A program made the translations under genes and the position numbers. A DNA stretch of 64,000 nucleotides from Pleurotus ostreatus/Saccharomyces cerevisiae fusant (taxonomy: Eukaryota; Opisthokonta). Below the pieces are notes generated by a model. That model did not search any database, had not been told where the DNA came from, and saw only the letters and a program-made list of their open reading frames with translations. The stretch lies in contig JAMQCK010000001.1 in the NCBI GenBank assembly GCA_024196135.1, forward strand, positions 372,001-436,000, written 5' to 3'. Every line of letters begins with the position of its first letter. Position 1 is the first letter of the stretch. Below are positions 45,722 to 56,329 of the stretch, in pieces.

Positions 45722-47340
45722 TTAAACCATACTGCGGACGAAGTCGTTGTCCGTCTTTCTTGGGGAAGACGTCCAGGACTGAGGGAATGAGGTCAGCGGA
45801 GGTGAGTAGAAGGGCATCAAGGCGACGTACATCAGACTCGTCGCCGGAGTTGTCGACGTCGACTTGCGTCTGTACATGTATTGACATCTGGTTCTGCGAC
45901 GCCTGCGATATTTGTGCCATCTGAAGAGTGGTTAGAGATTGAACGCGCAGCAGACCAAACGAGACTCACGTCGAAGGATGAGATGACTCCGTCCGTCGCC
46001 GGCGCTTTTCCATAGTGGGCAGGCGGCGGCATGCTCATGCGAAGCTCGCCGTTCGGGAAGAGTGTTTGGCGTGTGTTGAGGTACTTCGCCTCGCCCCACT
46101 TGGCCTGCTTCTTGAGATGCGAGCGCGTGTTGAGCGTGGCGAGCATGGTGTTCATGTACAGCTTCGATGACGGCATGAGGCCGATGAAGAAGTAGAACGT
46201 GCCCTCGGTTCGGAGGAAGAGCACGAGGTTGAGCAGCGCGCACACGGCGGTGAGGATGCCGCGGTTGACGGCGTAGATCATGAGCGTGTTCAAGAGGGTA
46301 TTGGTGCTATGGGAGGTGTGTTAGGGGCAGTACAAGGACGGGAAGAGAGAAGTACTGACGACTTGAAGCCCGTCTTGAACGAGTTGAAGGTGGCGCAGAG
46401 GGTGACGGTGATGGCAAGGTCACAGCCGAATGCCAGCCCGGCTTGTACAGTTGTGATTGCCTGCAGTCGAAGTCAGTTCTGATCGAAGACATAGAAGACG
46501 AAGCACTCACCTTCGTCTCTGCCAGCCGTGTGAGCGATGCGATCTCCGCGGTCCGCACGGTTTGTGCAAGCCCAGCGCCCATGCTGCCTAATGCAAGCAA
46601 GCCCTGGTACGTCTCAGTACAACAGCAGCAGGGCGAAACTGCCAAAGACTCACGATCAACACCGTGGCGTACCACGCCTCAGGTTTCAACAGGTATATCG
46701 TCGTCGCAAAGTAGAACTGCACGAGAAAGGCAGATAGATACTGCCGCAGTGTCAGATGGGAGTCGTATGTTCGAATCAAGGAGACTCACTGCTGCAAGGA
46801 GTTGGGCCTGTCATGACGCAAAGTGATGAGAAGGATGATGGGGAGATAGGACTGCAGAAGCTTACGGAGTTCTGCCTGCGAAGCGGGGTCAGCAAAGTGT
46901 GGCGGGGGAGATAGAGGACGGTGCGCACCATGGGCTGAAGTCGAACGCCTGCGCGTTGCCAAACTCCGACACGAAGTAATGGTAGGTTGAGTCGAAATAC
47001 CAAGCTATTTGCAAGGTTTCCAAGATACTTCCCAAGAGTCAGTCTCGCGCTCGGCGCTCAGTGCAATTTTCTGCTCACACAAGGACCACGACCTGCGGCT
47101 ATCGTCAGTGGGTGCGCTCACGCGAATCGAAAGGGGGAAACGCACCAAGGCCTGTACCCAGCGAGGATCATTACGATGCCTGAGAAGTACGGTGAGCCGG
47201 CCGGCGAAAGACAATAAGACAATAAGTGCGCACCATCTGCTATATAGGAAGGCCTGCAGAAGGCCAACTCCATAGAGTATGGCCATGATGAACAGGAACA
47301 CGAGCCACATCCCGTACGTCGAGTCCAGCGGGGAGGCCAT
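45722..47340 (-). CDS. DUF6534 integral membrane protein A
   Basis: Multi-span membrane protein of the basidiomycete DUF6534 family; function unknown. It starts MASPLDSTYGMWLVFLFIMAILYGVGLLQAFLY, the family's N-terminus. It continues with WHRNDPRWVQALVVVLVILETLQIAWYFDSTYHYF, read by splicing out a 51 nt intron with donor GTGAGC. Next come FGNAQAFDFSPW, a segment containing YLSAFLVQFYFATTIYLL, LAQTVRTAEIASLTRLAETK, and the C-terminal DUF core TLMIYAVNRGILTAVCALLNLVLFL and GTFYFFIGLMPSSKLYMNTMLATLNTRSHL. A Ser/Gln/Asp-rich cytosolic tail follows. I place the stop at 45722 by splicing at GACGAGTCTGAT|GTACGT; without that intron the frame runs to 45597. About seven membrane segments are expected. 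It is paralogous to the gene at 49449. Confidence 0.8.
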
Positions 47341-49448
47341 GGCGGCGACTAGCGGCGGTCGTTGTCTACGGGGGCGGGAGGGGACAACAGAGCCACATCA
47401 CGATTAGTCGGGTTGGAGTTTATGAAGATCCAGCATTCAGTTGAGGTTGAGTGCTATACGGGGCAAAGTACATGGGGAGTGTCGAATTAGGCAGTGTGTC
47501 CGGGATGATATGCATGCTGGGTACCGTATGAAGTGCGGCGCGCACCGGGGTGCAAATGGCGAGATCGCTTCGACCAGTCTACAGATGCAGGGAATCCAGG
47601 CTTCCGCGATGTCATGCGCTGATTGCGGGCGCGATGGACGTGTGAAGGCTTCCGCTTTCGGATGCGATTTCCTTTTACGATTGTTGTTGTTGTTCACTTG
47701 TTCACCCGTGATAGCCCGCCGCGGTGGCGCAGTCAAGGGAAGGCCGGCAAATACAACGCGCTGTTCATCCATGGAGTCCCGCAGAGGGACGCGAATGGTC
47801 TCGCAACGTAAACGCTGAGTTCGAGAAAACTTCCTGTAGAAAGCGGCGGGGGTAACAATGTCGGCGCCGAGTGCCTCGAGCACGCCCCTCGGCAGGTCCA
47901 GATAATGAGTGTCTATCGCGCCGACTTCGCTCTCGCAGCGTCAACAGAGGCGTCCCGACATGGTGGGCAGTGAATAAATGAATATTTGATTCCGCGGAGA
48001 CAGCCGTGATGTCGGGAGCAAATCCGATCTTCACACGTCCCCGATCGGTAAAAGGCTTTGCTTCCGTCCGTGCCGGTGGCGCGGCGACCAGATCGTCCCT
48101 CCTCCCGCATGTCGAGTGCGGCTTGTGATTCTGCCGTCTTATCGCTCGTCCACCATGACTGACTTCTCGCGCAATCATTGTATAGATCCCCTCAATTTGC
48201 CGAGCTCATCGAAGGGTAATAATCCATGCCTGGTTTTTTACCTCACTCATGTCAGACGGAGACGGAGTTCTGGTGGCTGGGACGTATGATCATTAACAGA
48301 GGACGTATACCCCTACTTCTCTAGCCGTCTCGCTTATGCCTGGTGACTTGATAGGCCTGGGCGGCGGCACCGATGGTCAGATCTCTGACGGTGTTGCGGA
48401 ATTTACGCCACCATTTTATTCGCACGCACGCCACCCATAAGGTGCCCTAAAAATCAAGGTCAAACGGCCGACATGTACTGACCGCACGCTCTTCTGACCT
48501 GCGAACAGGCGACAGGCAACATGAAGTCCGCGCATCATAAGTCTGCGAAGGACATCATGAAGAGGTCGAGGGACATCACCTAGAGCACGCTGGGCGCCCA
48601 CAACCAGGGCTTCTATCTCCCGGTCTATGTTTGTGACCTGGGCCAGCTAGAATAGCTGCATTGACTGCCTACTGACCGGCTTACACTCGTCGCCTATTCG
48701 CCAGCTATCACAAGACCGGCCTTCTAGCTTCTGCAATATCATAGTCGCTAAGGTATCACGCTGTTCACTTCTCGTAGACTGCGACCGTGAATTCGAGCTC
48801 GCCGCTCGCTCCTTATGCGCCGGCAAAGTAACCGCGATCTCACCGAGGGTAGAGGGCTTGCCGCGCCGTTCACATCGGGCGGTCTTCTGCACGTTCCGTC
48901 GTCCTGATCGACGCTGCGAACCTCTGTCGTTGCTAACAAGTGAAGCTACTCAAGTTCTTTCCCCAAGCTACTGTGACCATTATCGAGCCCGACCAGTTCA
49001 CACCAAAATAGCGTGTCAAAGTCGCGCTTCAAAGGCGCATGCAATTCTCAAGATACAGTACGTGGTGGGGATGGAAGGAATGCTACAGGAGACTGGGTCG
49101 ATGGGGAGACGGGGAAGATGGTCTTGTTGCTTAACGTGAATATCCAAAGTTCCGAAGCGTCGTGCGAGATGCGGGTCAGTATCGCGCAAATGCTAGACGA
49201 TGAAGGGCCCACAAGAGGGGGTCAAAGGTCGCACATACGCGACGGGAGGGTATTAGAAGACGAAGGGATAAGTAGACGGCCGAAGGGAGATTGGGGCCGT
49301 CGAACGGCGCGTAGGCCGATATGTACACGGTGTAAGGTTTCTACAAGCGAATGAAATGGGGTGGGAACGAACGAAGGGCATTCCCAGCGATGAGAACGAA
49401 TGCGTTCCCAGCGATGCCGAGATGAGGATCCAAGAAATCACCCGCCAT
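47341..49448. other. 2.1 kb intergenic region between the DUF6534 paralogues
   Basis: No gene is recognised on either strand; open frames are short and motif-free. A small TTG microsatellite lies near 47682-47694. A 16-20 bp direct repeat (attcccagcgatg and neighbours, 49379-49420) lies just beyond the stop of copy B. The interval contains the promoter of copy A and the 3' UTR of copy B. Confidence 0.5.
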
Positions 49449-50794
49449 CTACACGCTGTCCGCGTCCAAGCCCTTCTTGAACATCTGCGCAGTCGTTAGT
49501 ACATTGCACCTATGCTTCGAAGTGGGACCCATGCGTCGCCCTCCTGAAAAATGGGAGCTTCGCACAGAATATGGCACTCACATCCGAATCATCCCTCGAG
49601 AACTCGACCTGCCGGTGGATATGCACCGGAAGCTCGTAGTCCTGGCGCATCCCGCCCATGCCGCCCATCCCTCCCAAGCTCATCCCGCCGCCCATGCTCA
49701 CGGGCATCGGCATCGTCGCCTGGTCGCTGCTGTTCCCGCCCGACGCGCCCGAGAAGCCGGACGTCTTGGTGCGGATGTGCTGCCGCGTGTTGAGCGTGGC
49801 GAGCATGGTGTTCATGTAGAGCTTCGACGAGGGCATGAGGCCGATGAAGAAGTAGAACGTGCCGGGGAGCGCGAGGAAGAGGACGAGGTTGAGGAGCGCG
49901 CAGAGGGAGGTGAGCACGCCGCGGTTGACGGCGTACATGATGAGGTTGTTGAGGACGGCGTTGGTGCTGGGGAGGGAGGTTAGTAAGGAGCAGCAGGGGA
50001 GGAATATGATACGCACGATTGCATGCCGGACTTGAAGCTCTGGAAGGTGAAGCAAAGCGCGATGGTGATGGCGAGGTCGGTCGCGAGCGCCGTCGCTGCC
50101 TGCACTGTGGTGATGTCGCGTGTCTCACCGAGTCGTGTCAATGAAGACAGCTTGGCAGTGGCGACGGTTTGGGCGATGCCTGCAGCTGCAGGGCAAGTCA
50201 GCTATTTGAGGCTATACGCGCAGACGAACGGGCGACTTACAGATGCTAGCCAATGCCAACATCATAATCACGACGGCAGCCCATCTCCTGCCCTTGTCGA
50301 CTGCGAGAGAGGAGGGTTTAGCGTCAATATGAGGCGAGGGAGATGCGCGAACTTACGGCGCCACACTGTGCCCGCGAAGTAAGCCTGTACAACGAAGGCG
50401 GACAGATAGGCAGCCAATAGCTGGGCGGAGTTCTCCCTACAGCAAAGTCAGCCTACACGGCCACAAAGTCTGGTAGCTGGTAAACGCACCAAGGGCTATA
50501 CGTGAATGCTTGGAAGTTCCCGAATTGCTCCACGAAGTAGTAGTACGTCCCGTCGAAGTACCAAGATATTTGCAGCGTCTCCAGGACGAGAAGGATGACG
50601 ACCAGGCTCTTAACGAAGACATGGTCGTTTGAGTACCTAAGGCGATGATTAATACAAGTGCTTGTCGATAGGTGACGCCGAACTCACCAGTGGAAGTAGA
50701 GCCAAGACTGCAAGAGGCCGATCCCATAAAGGATCGACATGATAAACATGGACACCAGCCAAAGGCCGTATGTACTATCGAGCGGGCTGGACAT
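49449..50794 (-). CDS. DUF6534 integral membrane protein B
   Basis: Paralogue of the gene at 45722. It starts MSSPLDSTYGLWLVSMFIMSILYGIGLLQSWLYFHW and continues SNDHVFVKSLVVILLVLETLQISWYFDGTYYYFVEQFGNFQAFTYSPW, ENSAQLLAAYLSAFVVQAYFAGTVW, IAQTVATAKLSSLTRLGETRDITTVQAATALATDLAITIALCFTF, and the core MYAVNRGVLTSLCALLNLVLFLALPGTFYFFIGLMPSSKLYMNTMLATLNTR. The tail has a Gly/Met-rich stretch (MGGGMSLGGMGGMGGM) and VHIHRQVEFSRDDSD. An inferred final 36 nt exon (49449-49484) adds MFKKGLDADSV after an intron with donor GTGAGT and a CTAAC branch site. About seven membrane segments are expected. Function is unknown. Confidence 0.82.
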
Positions 50795-51919
50795 CGCGAA
50801 GTATGGGAGGGGAGGAGGGGGCGCAGGGGGCGTGCGATGCAGCGGGGGTGGATGGGGCGAAGGGCCTACCTTTCCCCGAGCCCCGCGGGCGTCCTTATAG
50901 CTTCGTGAAGTATGCGTGCATGGGAAGGAAGTACAAACGTATCGCTCGAAGAGGCTACCGTCGCTCAGCATGCCAGCATGCGCACAACAACACTCTCCCC
51001 ATTAGGGTCGCGCTGCCTGCCTCTTTTGGCAGCGCGTACGCGGGCGCGCGCGCCGGGGTCCCGTGGCGCGACATTTCGCGGAAAAACGCGACATGCGGGG
51101 CTGAGGACAGGAATGGGCACAAGCGGATTACCGGATTTGGGGGTACAACGGTACGTCCCGACTATGCAGCGGCGGGACCGAGGTGGTGCGCGGTTCTGGA
51201 AGTTCGAAGGTGGAACTTTGCTGAACTTTGTCACAAGCGTCGGTAGGTTCAGGGAAGGTGGATACGGTGTTCGCGTATCAGCGATCCTCTCGACGAGAGT
51301 CATAAGACATGCAGAGGAATTCAGTAGCGGGGCATGTCGGGGAGCGAGAGATATCGAAGAGTCATCGAGCGCATGGGCAGTTCTCAGCAACATTTTTCTG
51401 TTCCACAGCAAAGTCTTCGCTGGAGACAGGAAGGGAGGAAGTATGGCTCATTGCAGACCAGGGAAGGTCAGGGGGTGAGTCTACTTCCCAAGTGACCTGA
51501 GCGGCTGGGTGGAGGAACAGTTCAAGTTGAATGAAACGTGCGCCACGCGCTAGAAGCGGGCGCAGCGCATGGGTCGCACCTGGCTCCCACGCGCGGAGAG
51601 TCGCGTGCCCTGCATGTGCAACCCCGAATGTTCATTCGTAACCATCAAACTGGCGCGCTCCGTCTCGAATGGGTGCCCCTTTGTGCCCGATTATGGACAA
51701 CTGTATGCGAGGGCGGTGCTGCCCGGTTGAGAACAATAGCCACTGCGCTGTTTACGAGCCCTTGGGGTGCAAATCTTTGATGTTACTGCCGAGTCCGGAC
51801 CCGCAGCGGACTATAAAGGCAGACGGGAAGACCATCATGCCCCATCTCAAGTACCCACGCTAGACGCCCACATACCCGCCTCCCCTTTCTCTTCCATCCA
51901 ACTCTCCATCTCCCCAGTC
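50795..51919. promoter_or_regulatory. Divergent intergenic region (DUF6534 B / hydrolase B)
   Basis: 1.1 kb between divergent start codons, the only head-to-head pair in the hydrolase/DUF6534 block. A TATAAA at 51812-51817 lies about 105 bp before the hydrolase B ATG. No other gene is recognised; plus-strand frames here are low-complexity. Confidence 0.5.
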
Positions 51920-53142
51920 ATGCAGTCCGTCACCATCCCCACCAAGGGCATCACGTTCTCCTACCTCGACAGCGGCGTCCCTGCAGACGCAGCCACCGCC
52001 GAGACATTCATCGTTATCCACGGTCACAGCTTCAATGCCAGTGCGTATATCTCCCTTCTTGCTCTAGCACGGCTCCTGACTGCGCGATTGGCAGATGTAT
52101 GGCAGAATGTCATGGCGCAGGCGCCCTCGCACGGGGCCCGCATCATCGCCATCAACCGGCGCAACTACCCTGGCTCGACCGAGTACGATCGCGCTGAGGC
52201 AGAGACCTTCGCCAATGGTTCCCTGATTGACCGCGTTGCCCTCATGAAGGAGGAGGGCGCTATCCTTGACCTGATGGTCGACGCCCTCGTGAGCCAGCTT
52301 GGTCTGCGCTCCGTCAACGTACTCGGCTGGTGAGTGCACTTCCACCTCACATACCCGCTCCCACTGATCGCTATCGCAGGTCCATGGGCAACGCATTCTT
52401 GATGTCCATGATCGCCGCTATCGTCTCCCTCCCCGCTTCCGCTGCCCAGCGCTTGCAGGCTGCTGTCAAGACCTTCATCATGTGGGGTACGTAGCCTCGC
52501 CGATCTTCCATGATCGACCTTTCTAACCCACGCCCCAGACGCCCCCATCACCGCCCTTGGCTTCGAGGGCTACGAGTACAACACCCCGCTCTACGACGAG
52601 TCCATCCCACCCGAGGCGCGCGGCTTCGCCTTCGTCAAGTGGGTCTCCAGCTACTTCGTGCACGACCTCGACACCCCCGCGCGCGACCTCGCGCAGCTCA
52701 AGGTCTTCGACGCGGACCTCACGCGCCCGCCCACGATCGAGAAGATGGGCGAGAAGATCATGGCGGTCGCGAGCATGCAGGAGAGCATCGTCTCGGACGT
52801 GCCGATCGTGAGCGACGCGTTCCAGCCCGTGCTCGCGGAGATCCGCCGCGCGGCGCTCTTCTCGCCGGCCGTCGCGGCATGCTGGCCGCAGTCGCGCGTC
52901 GTGTACCTGTGGAACTCGAGCAGCTGCTGGAACGTGGTGTGGGCGTCGTGGACGGTCGAGAAGGAGGCGAAGGCCGCCGGGGGTGTTGGCATGCCGCTGA
53001 AGTTCAAGATTCTTGAGGGCGGTAACCATATGGTGAGCGTCATTGCTTCCCATGCCTTCCCGCATAGCTAACGTCGTTTCAGTCGCACTGGGACCTGCCC
53101 GAAAAGACCATGGCCACCTTCGTTGAAAGTGTCAAGGCTTAG
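51920..53142 (+). CDS. Alpha/beta hydrolase B
   Basis: Paralogue of hydrolase A. It starts MQSVTIPTKGITFSYLDSGVPADA and reads TFIVIHGHSFNA, RIIAINRRNYPGSTEYDRAEAETFANGSLIDRV, and SVNVLGW|SMGNAFLMSM, where an intron (about 52332-52379) cuts the nucleophile elbow just before the Ser codon. It continues DAPITALGFEGYEYNTPLYDESIPPEARGFAFVKWVSSYFVHDLDTPARDLAQLKVF, RVVYLWNSSSCWNVVWASW, GGNHM with the candidate His, then SHWDLPEKTMATFVESVKA. The acidic residue expected after the YLW strand is not obvious here, where hydrolase A has GEC, so the identity of the catalytic acid is uncertain. A TATAAA lies about 105 bp upstream. Substrate unknown. Confidence 0.85.
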
Positions 53143-53441
53143 GTCCTCGTCATAACCCGCTTCAAGTCATGGGTACCTTGAAGCACCCCATAATATCTTA
53201 TGTATCATACTATATCTCCTCTCTTTCTCTCTTTTCGCGTCCTTCTCAGACTCAATGGATTACACTGTATCGTTACCTTCCCCCGCGTCTTATGCGACGA
53301 GATACCCGGCTATAATAGAGCTTGTTTTAATAGACCTCTTCGTATTCCTCCCTTCGCTGCATGCTCGAAGACTTCCCTCTGCCGCCCATGCTAGGCTGCT
53401 TCCGTCCGGCGCTGTCTTCTGTCCTCTGACGCCCTTGCTCC
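53143..53441. other. Convergent 3' region
   Basis: About 300 bp between the stop of hydrolase B (+) and the end of the disrupted P450 (-); pyrimidine-rich. No gene seen. Confidence 0.5.
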
Positions 53442-55922
53442 TCACTCGGCAACCTCAGGATCATTAGCTCTGGCGAGGTTCGCGCGCTCTTCGTCGTCCG
53501 GATGAATGTCGCATACGACCTTCGTTGGGTGGCTGTGGAAGCAAGCGTGAGCAATCCCTTCTCAGTACGCTGCCTTTCTCATTCGAAGTTGGCTACCATG
53601 CTCGTTTGGAGCAGAGATGGCTGCCATCCGCGGTCGAAGCAGCTGCAACCGCCCTGATACGCACCTCGACAACCCACTCGTATACTCCGCCGTCGCCGGG
53701 TCGATGGTGATCTCATTGCCCTGCTCGTCCCTCCCCTTGCTGATCGTAAGGACATGCAACATGCTCGCGATGGCGATGAAGAGCGTCCCTTCGGCCATGT
53801 AGCGGCCTGGGCATACACTGCGGAGGTGTCAGTACAATTGCATTTGACGGCTCGCAATGCTTCCAGAGAGCAGATGGAATGATTTTCCAGAAGCAGGTGC
53901 GAGGCTCTCAGAGCCACTCTACATGCACGAAAGGCATCCCACTCACCGCCTTCCAAACCCAAAATGCCCATCCGGTAGCGGCTCGCCTAATCCGCCCTCC
54001 TCTTTCGAAAGATATCGGTCCGGATTAAAGCGCCAATGATCGCTGTACACGTTCTCGTCGTGCGCCATAGCGTAGGCGTTGTAGATCACAACTGAGCCCT
54101 TCGGGATAAACATGCCCTCGTATATGTCATCCTCGGTCACCTTATGCGGTCCTGGAAGGAAGGATGAGTTTGGGCGAGAGCGGTTGGACGCATTTCAGCC
54201 TACCAATGGGGATGACGGGCCAAAATCTATAGGGTCGCGGAGTCAGTCGTGGAAGCACGCATGTCCGATGTCAGGATCATCGCACCTAAACGTCTCCTGT
54301 ATTATCCTCTCGATATACGGCAGCCGTGGTCGATCCGCAAAGTCGGGCATCCTACTTGGCCCTACGACGGCGTTGAGCTCCGCTTTCGCCTTAGCCTGCA
54401 CTTCCGGGTGGTTGACGATGGCGAAGACGAAGATGATGAGGCTGTCGAGGGTCTGTGGAGGGACCCGCTTAGTAGCCATCTCAAAAGCTACGCCCACACA
54501 GCGAGGATGCCGGATAGCAAAGACGTACGTACCGTCTCCTGCGCGGCGGTATACACCGCTCCAGATATCCCCTGAATGCCCTTCTCGTTGAAGAGTTTGG
54601 GCTCCCCATTCTGCGCGCGGCGTTCTTCCTCCTCGAGGACGGCGCGGATGAAGGAGGATTTTGCGGTGCCGGCTTTCTGCGAATTGCCATCAGCATCTCG
54701 ATAAGTAGCAGCTCCCAGACGAGTGGGAGGATGCGATCGCAGAAGAGTGGCGCACCATCTCTTCCAGAACACTGTTGTACGGCACCGTGTTCATCAAAGC
54801 CTTCGCGTGTTTGTACTTCGCGATGATTGCGGTAGATCCTGTGGGGTCGCACCATGTTGGGAGATGGATGACTGTAGGCGGAGCTTAACAAAAGCTCGTT
54901 CGGAATGGCGTGGCTTGTCGGACGACGATCCAAGGGTATGCGATCGTCGACAAGCGGCAAAAGAGTGAAGACACGTACGCCAAGGAAAGATGTCAACACC
55001 AGTCGCTCCCGGAGCCCCTCCCTCCGTAGCCGCTTTCGTGATGTCGTCGGTGAGCTTCACATACAGGTCGTCCGTCGACTTGATCTCGTAGCCGGTCAGG
55101 ATGCGGATGGTGATAGCGACGGTAAACCTGGTTTAAGTAGCAGGTCAGATTGGTGAAAGGAAGAACGAGGGAAGAGGCGAAGAAGAGGACGATGAAATAG
55201 ATGAAGAGAAAAAGCGAGAAAGTGACTTACGTGCGAAAGAGCTTGTGCCAGTCCTGTGGACTATCCACAAGCTTGCGGACTAACTTGCGCGCCTCAAAAA
55301 GTTGCATATCTTCCTAGTTGCGGCTCTCCGACTTGGAGAAGTGATTTTGGAATATGCGGCGGTGGATTGGAAAGCGCGGGTCGTTCGAGCGCAGGAAGGG
55401 CAGGTTGTCGTGCCAACCCATTCTGGGAGGGCATCAATATCGTCAGCATGCTGATTCTGGGTAGTATGTGGGTGCATAGTGGCGCCTCAAATCGAGCGCC
55501 CACGCAATTCTTATGCAGGACCTCGCGATCTACTCACAGTTCGAAGTACGTAAAGGGCGGACGGTCGCTGTAGATCGTACCGCGCTTGTCGAGGAGGTTG
55601 ACGGCCGCCTTGACGCTGTTCAAAATGACTATGGACTGCCCGAGTATGTTTAGGTGCAGCACATCGGAGCCTTCCAGTAAATTTTACGTCAGCGGGACAT
55701 TACAAGCGTGGAAGAGGGAGCGGACTGACCATACTCCTTTCCCCATTTCTCGAAAGCACGTTCGGCGTTGTACTGGGGCATAACGCCCAGATGGCCGACA
55801 AGAGGATAAGCGGGCGGGCCCGGTGGCAAAGGATATCCCTGCGAGTTGGGCTGTCGCAACCATCGAAAGAGCAAGTAGAGAGAGATGCCAGCCAAGCTGG
55901 CTTGCAATGCGAGTGCTAACAT
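53442..55922 (-). pseudogene. Cytochrome P450, copy 3, with in-frame stop
   Basis: Same P450 family and exon plan as the tandem pair at 31-36 kb, but on the opposite strand. It starts at 55922 with MLALALQASLAGISLYLLFRWLR and PPGPPAYPLVGHLGVM. Then come DVLHLNILGQSIVILNSVKAAVNLLDKRGTIYSDRP and MGWHDNLPFLRSNDPRFPIHRRIFQNHFSKSESRN. Here a TAG codon (55316-55314) stands where the intact copies have an aromatic residue (SRKY or SRKF). The same frame continues EDMQLFEARKLVRKLVDSPQDWHKLFRT to a normal donor. Later exons are intact, with AQETTLDSLIIFVFAI, ETFR, WRFNPDRY and FGFGRRVCPGRYM. The C-terminus (HPDDEERANLARAN) differs from the paralogues. Everything else is open, so it is a young pseudogene, a null allele or a base-call error. 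No alternative splice avoids the TAG. Confidence 0.82.
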
Positions 55923-56329
55923 TCTACTGCTGACGGCTCTGCAGTGGATGGGAAACGCGGAAGAATCTCGCGTACACCGGAATATAAACAGACCAATGGC
56001 TGGCCTCGCCTATGTATTCGTGTGCGGTCCGCATGACACGAGAGAGAGAGGTAATAGACTGTATTGAGTGGTGTGAGAAGTTGCTAGATCTGAGCGACTA
56101 GGGCGCTGGAATACGGAGCGCTGAGGCATTCAGCGCGCCAAGCGCCGTTTGTAGCGGAGGGGATGGGCGGCAGAGAAAATTGGAATGACACAACATGAGC
56201 ACAGAAGTCTGTCATCGTATTGAGAGAAGGGCGACATGAGAGGCGGACTCAAAGGGGTCTGACCAAATATTTGTTCGGTACGTACAGCCCGGTCCGAGAT
56301 AACCGGGTCGTACCCCGCATCGTCATACC
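55923..56329. promoter_or_regulatory. Divergent intergenic region (P450-3 / HMG-CoA lyase)
   Basis: About 400 bp between divergent starts, presumed to hold both promoters. No gene or clear operator seen. Confidence 0.45.

Noticed and set aside
47682..47694. Short TTG microsatellite
   Set aside because: Four or five units of a common trinucleotide in intergenic DNA, with no sign of function.
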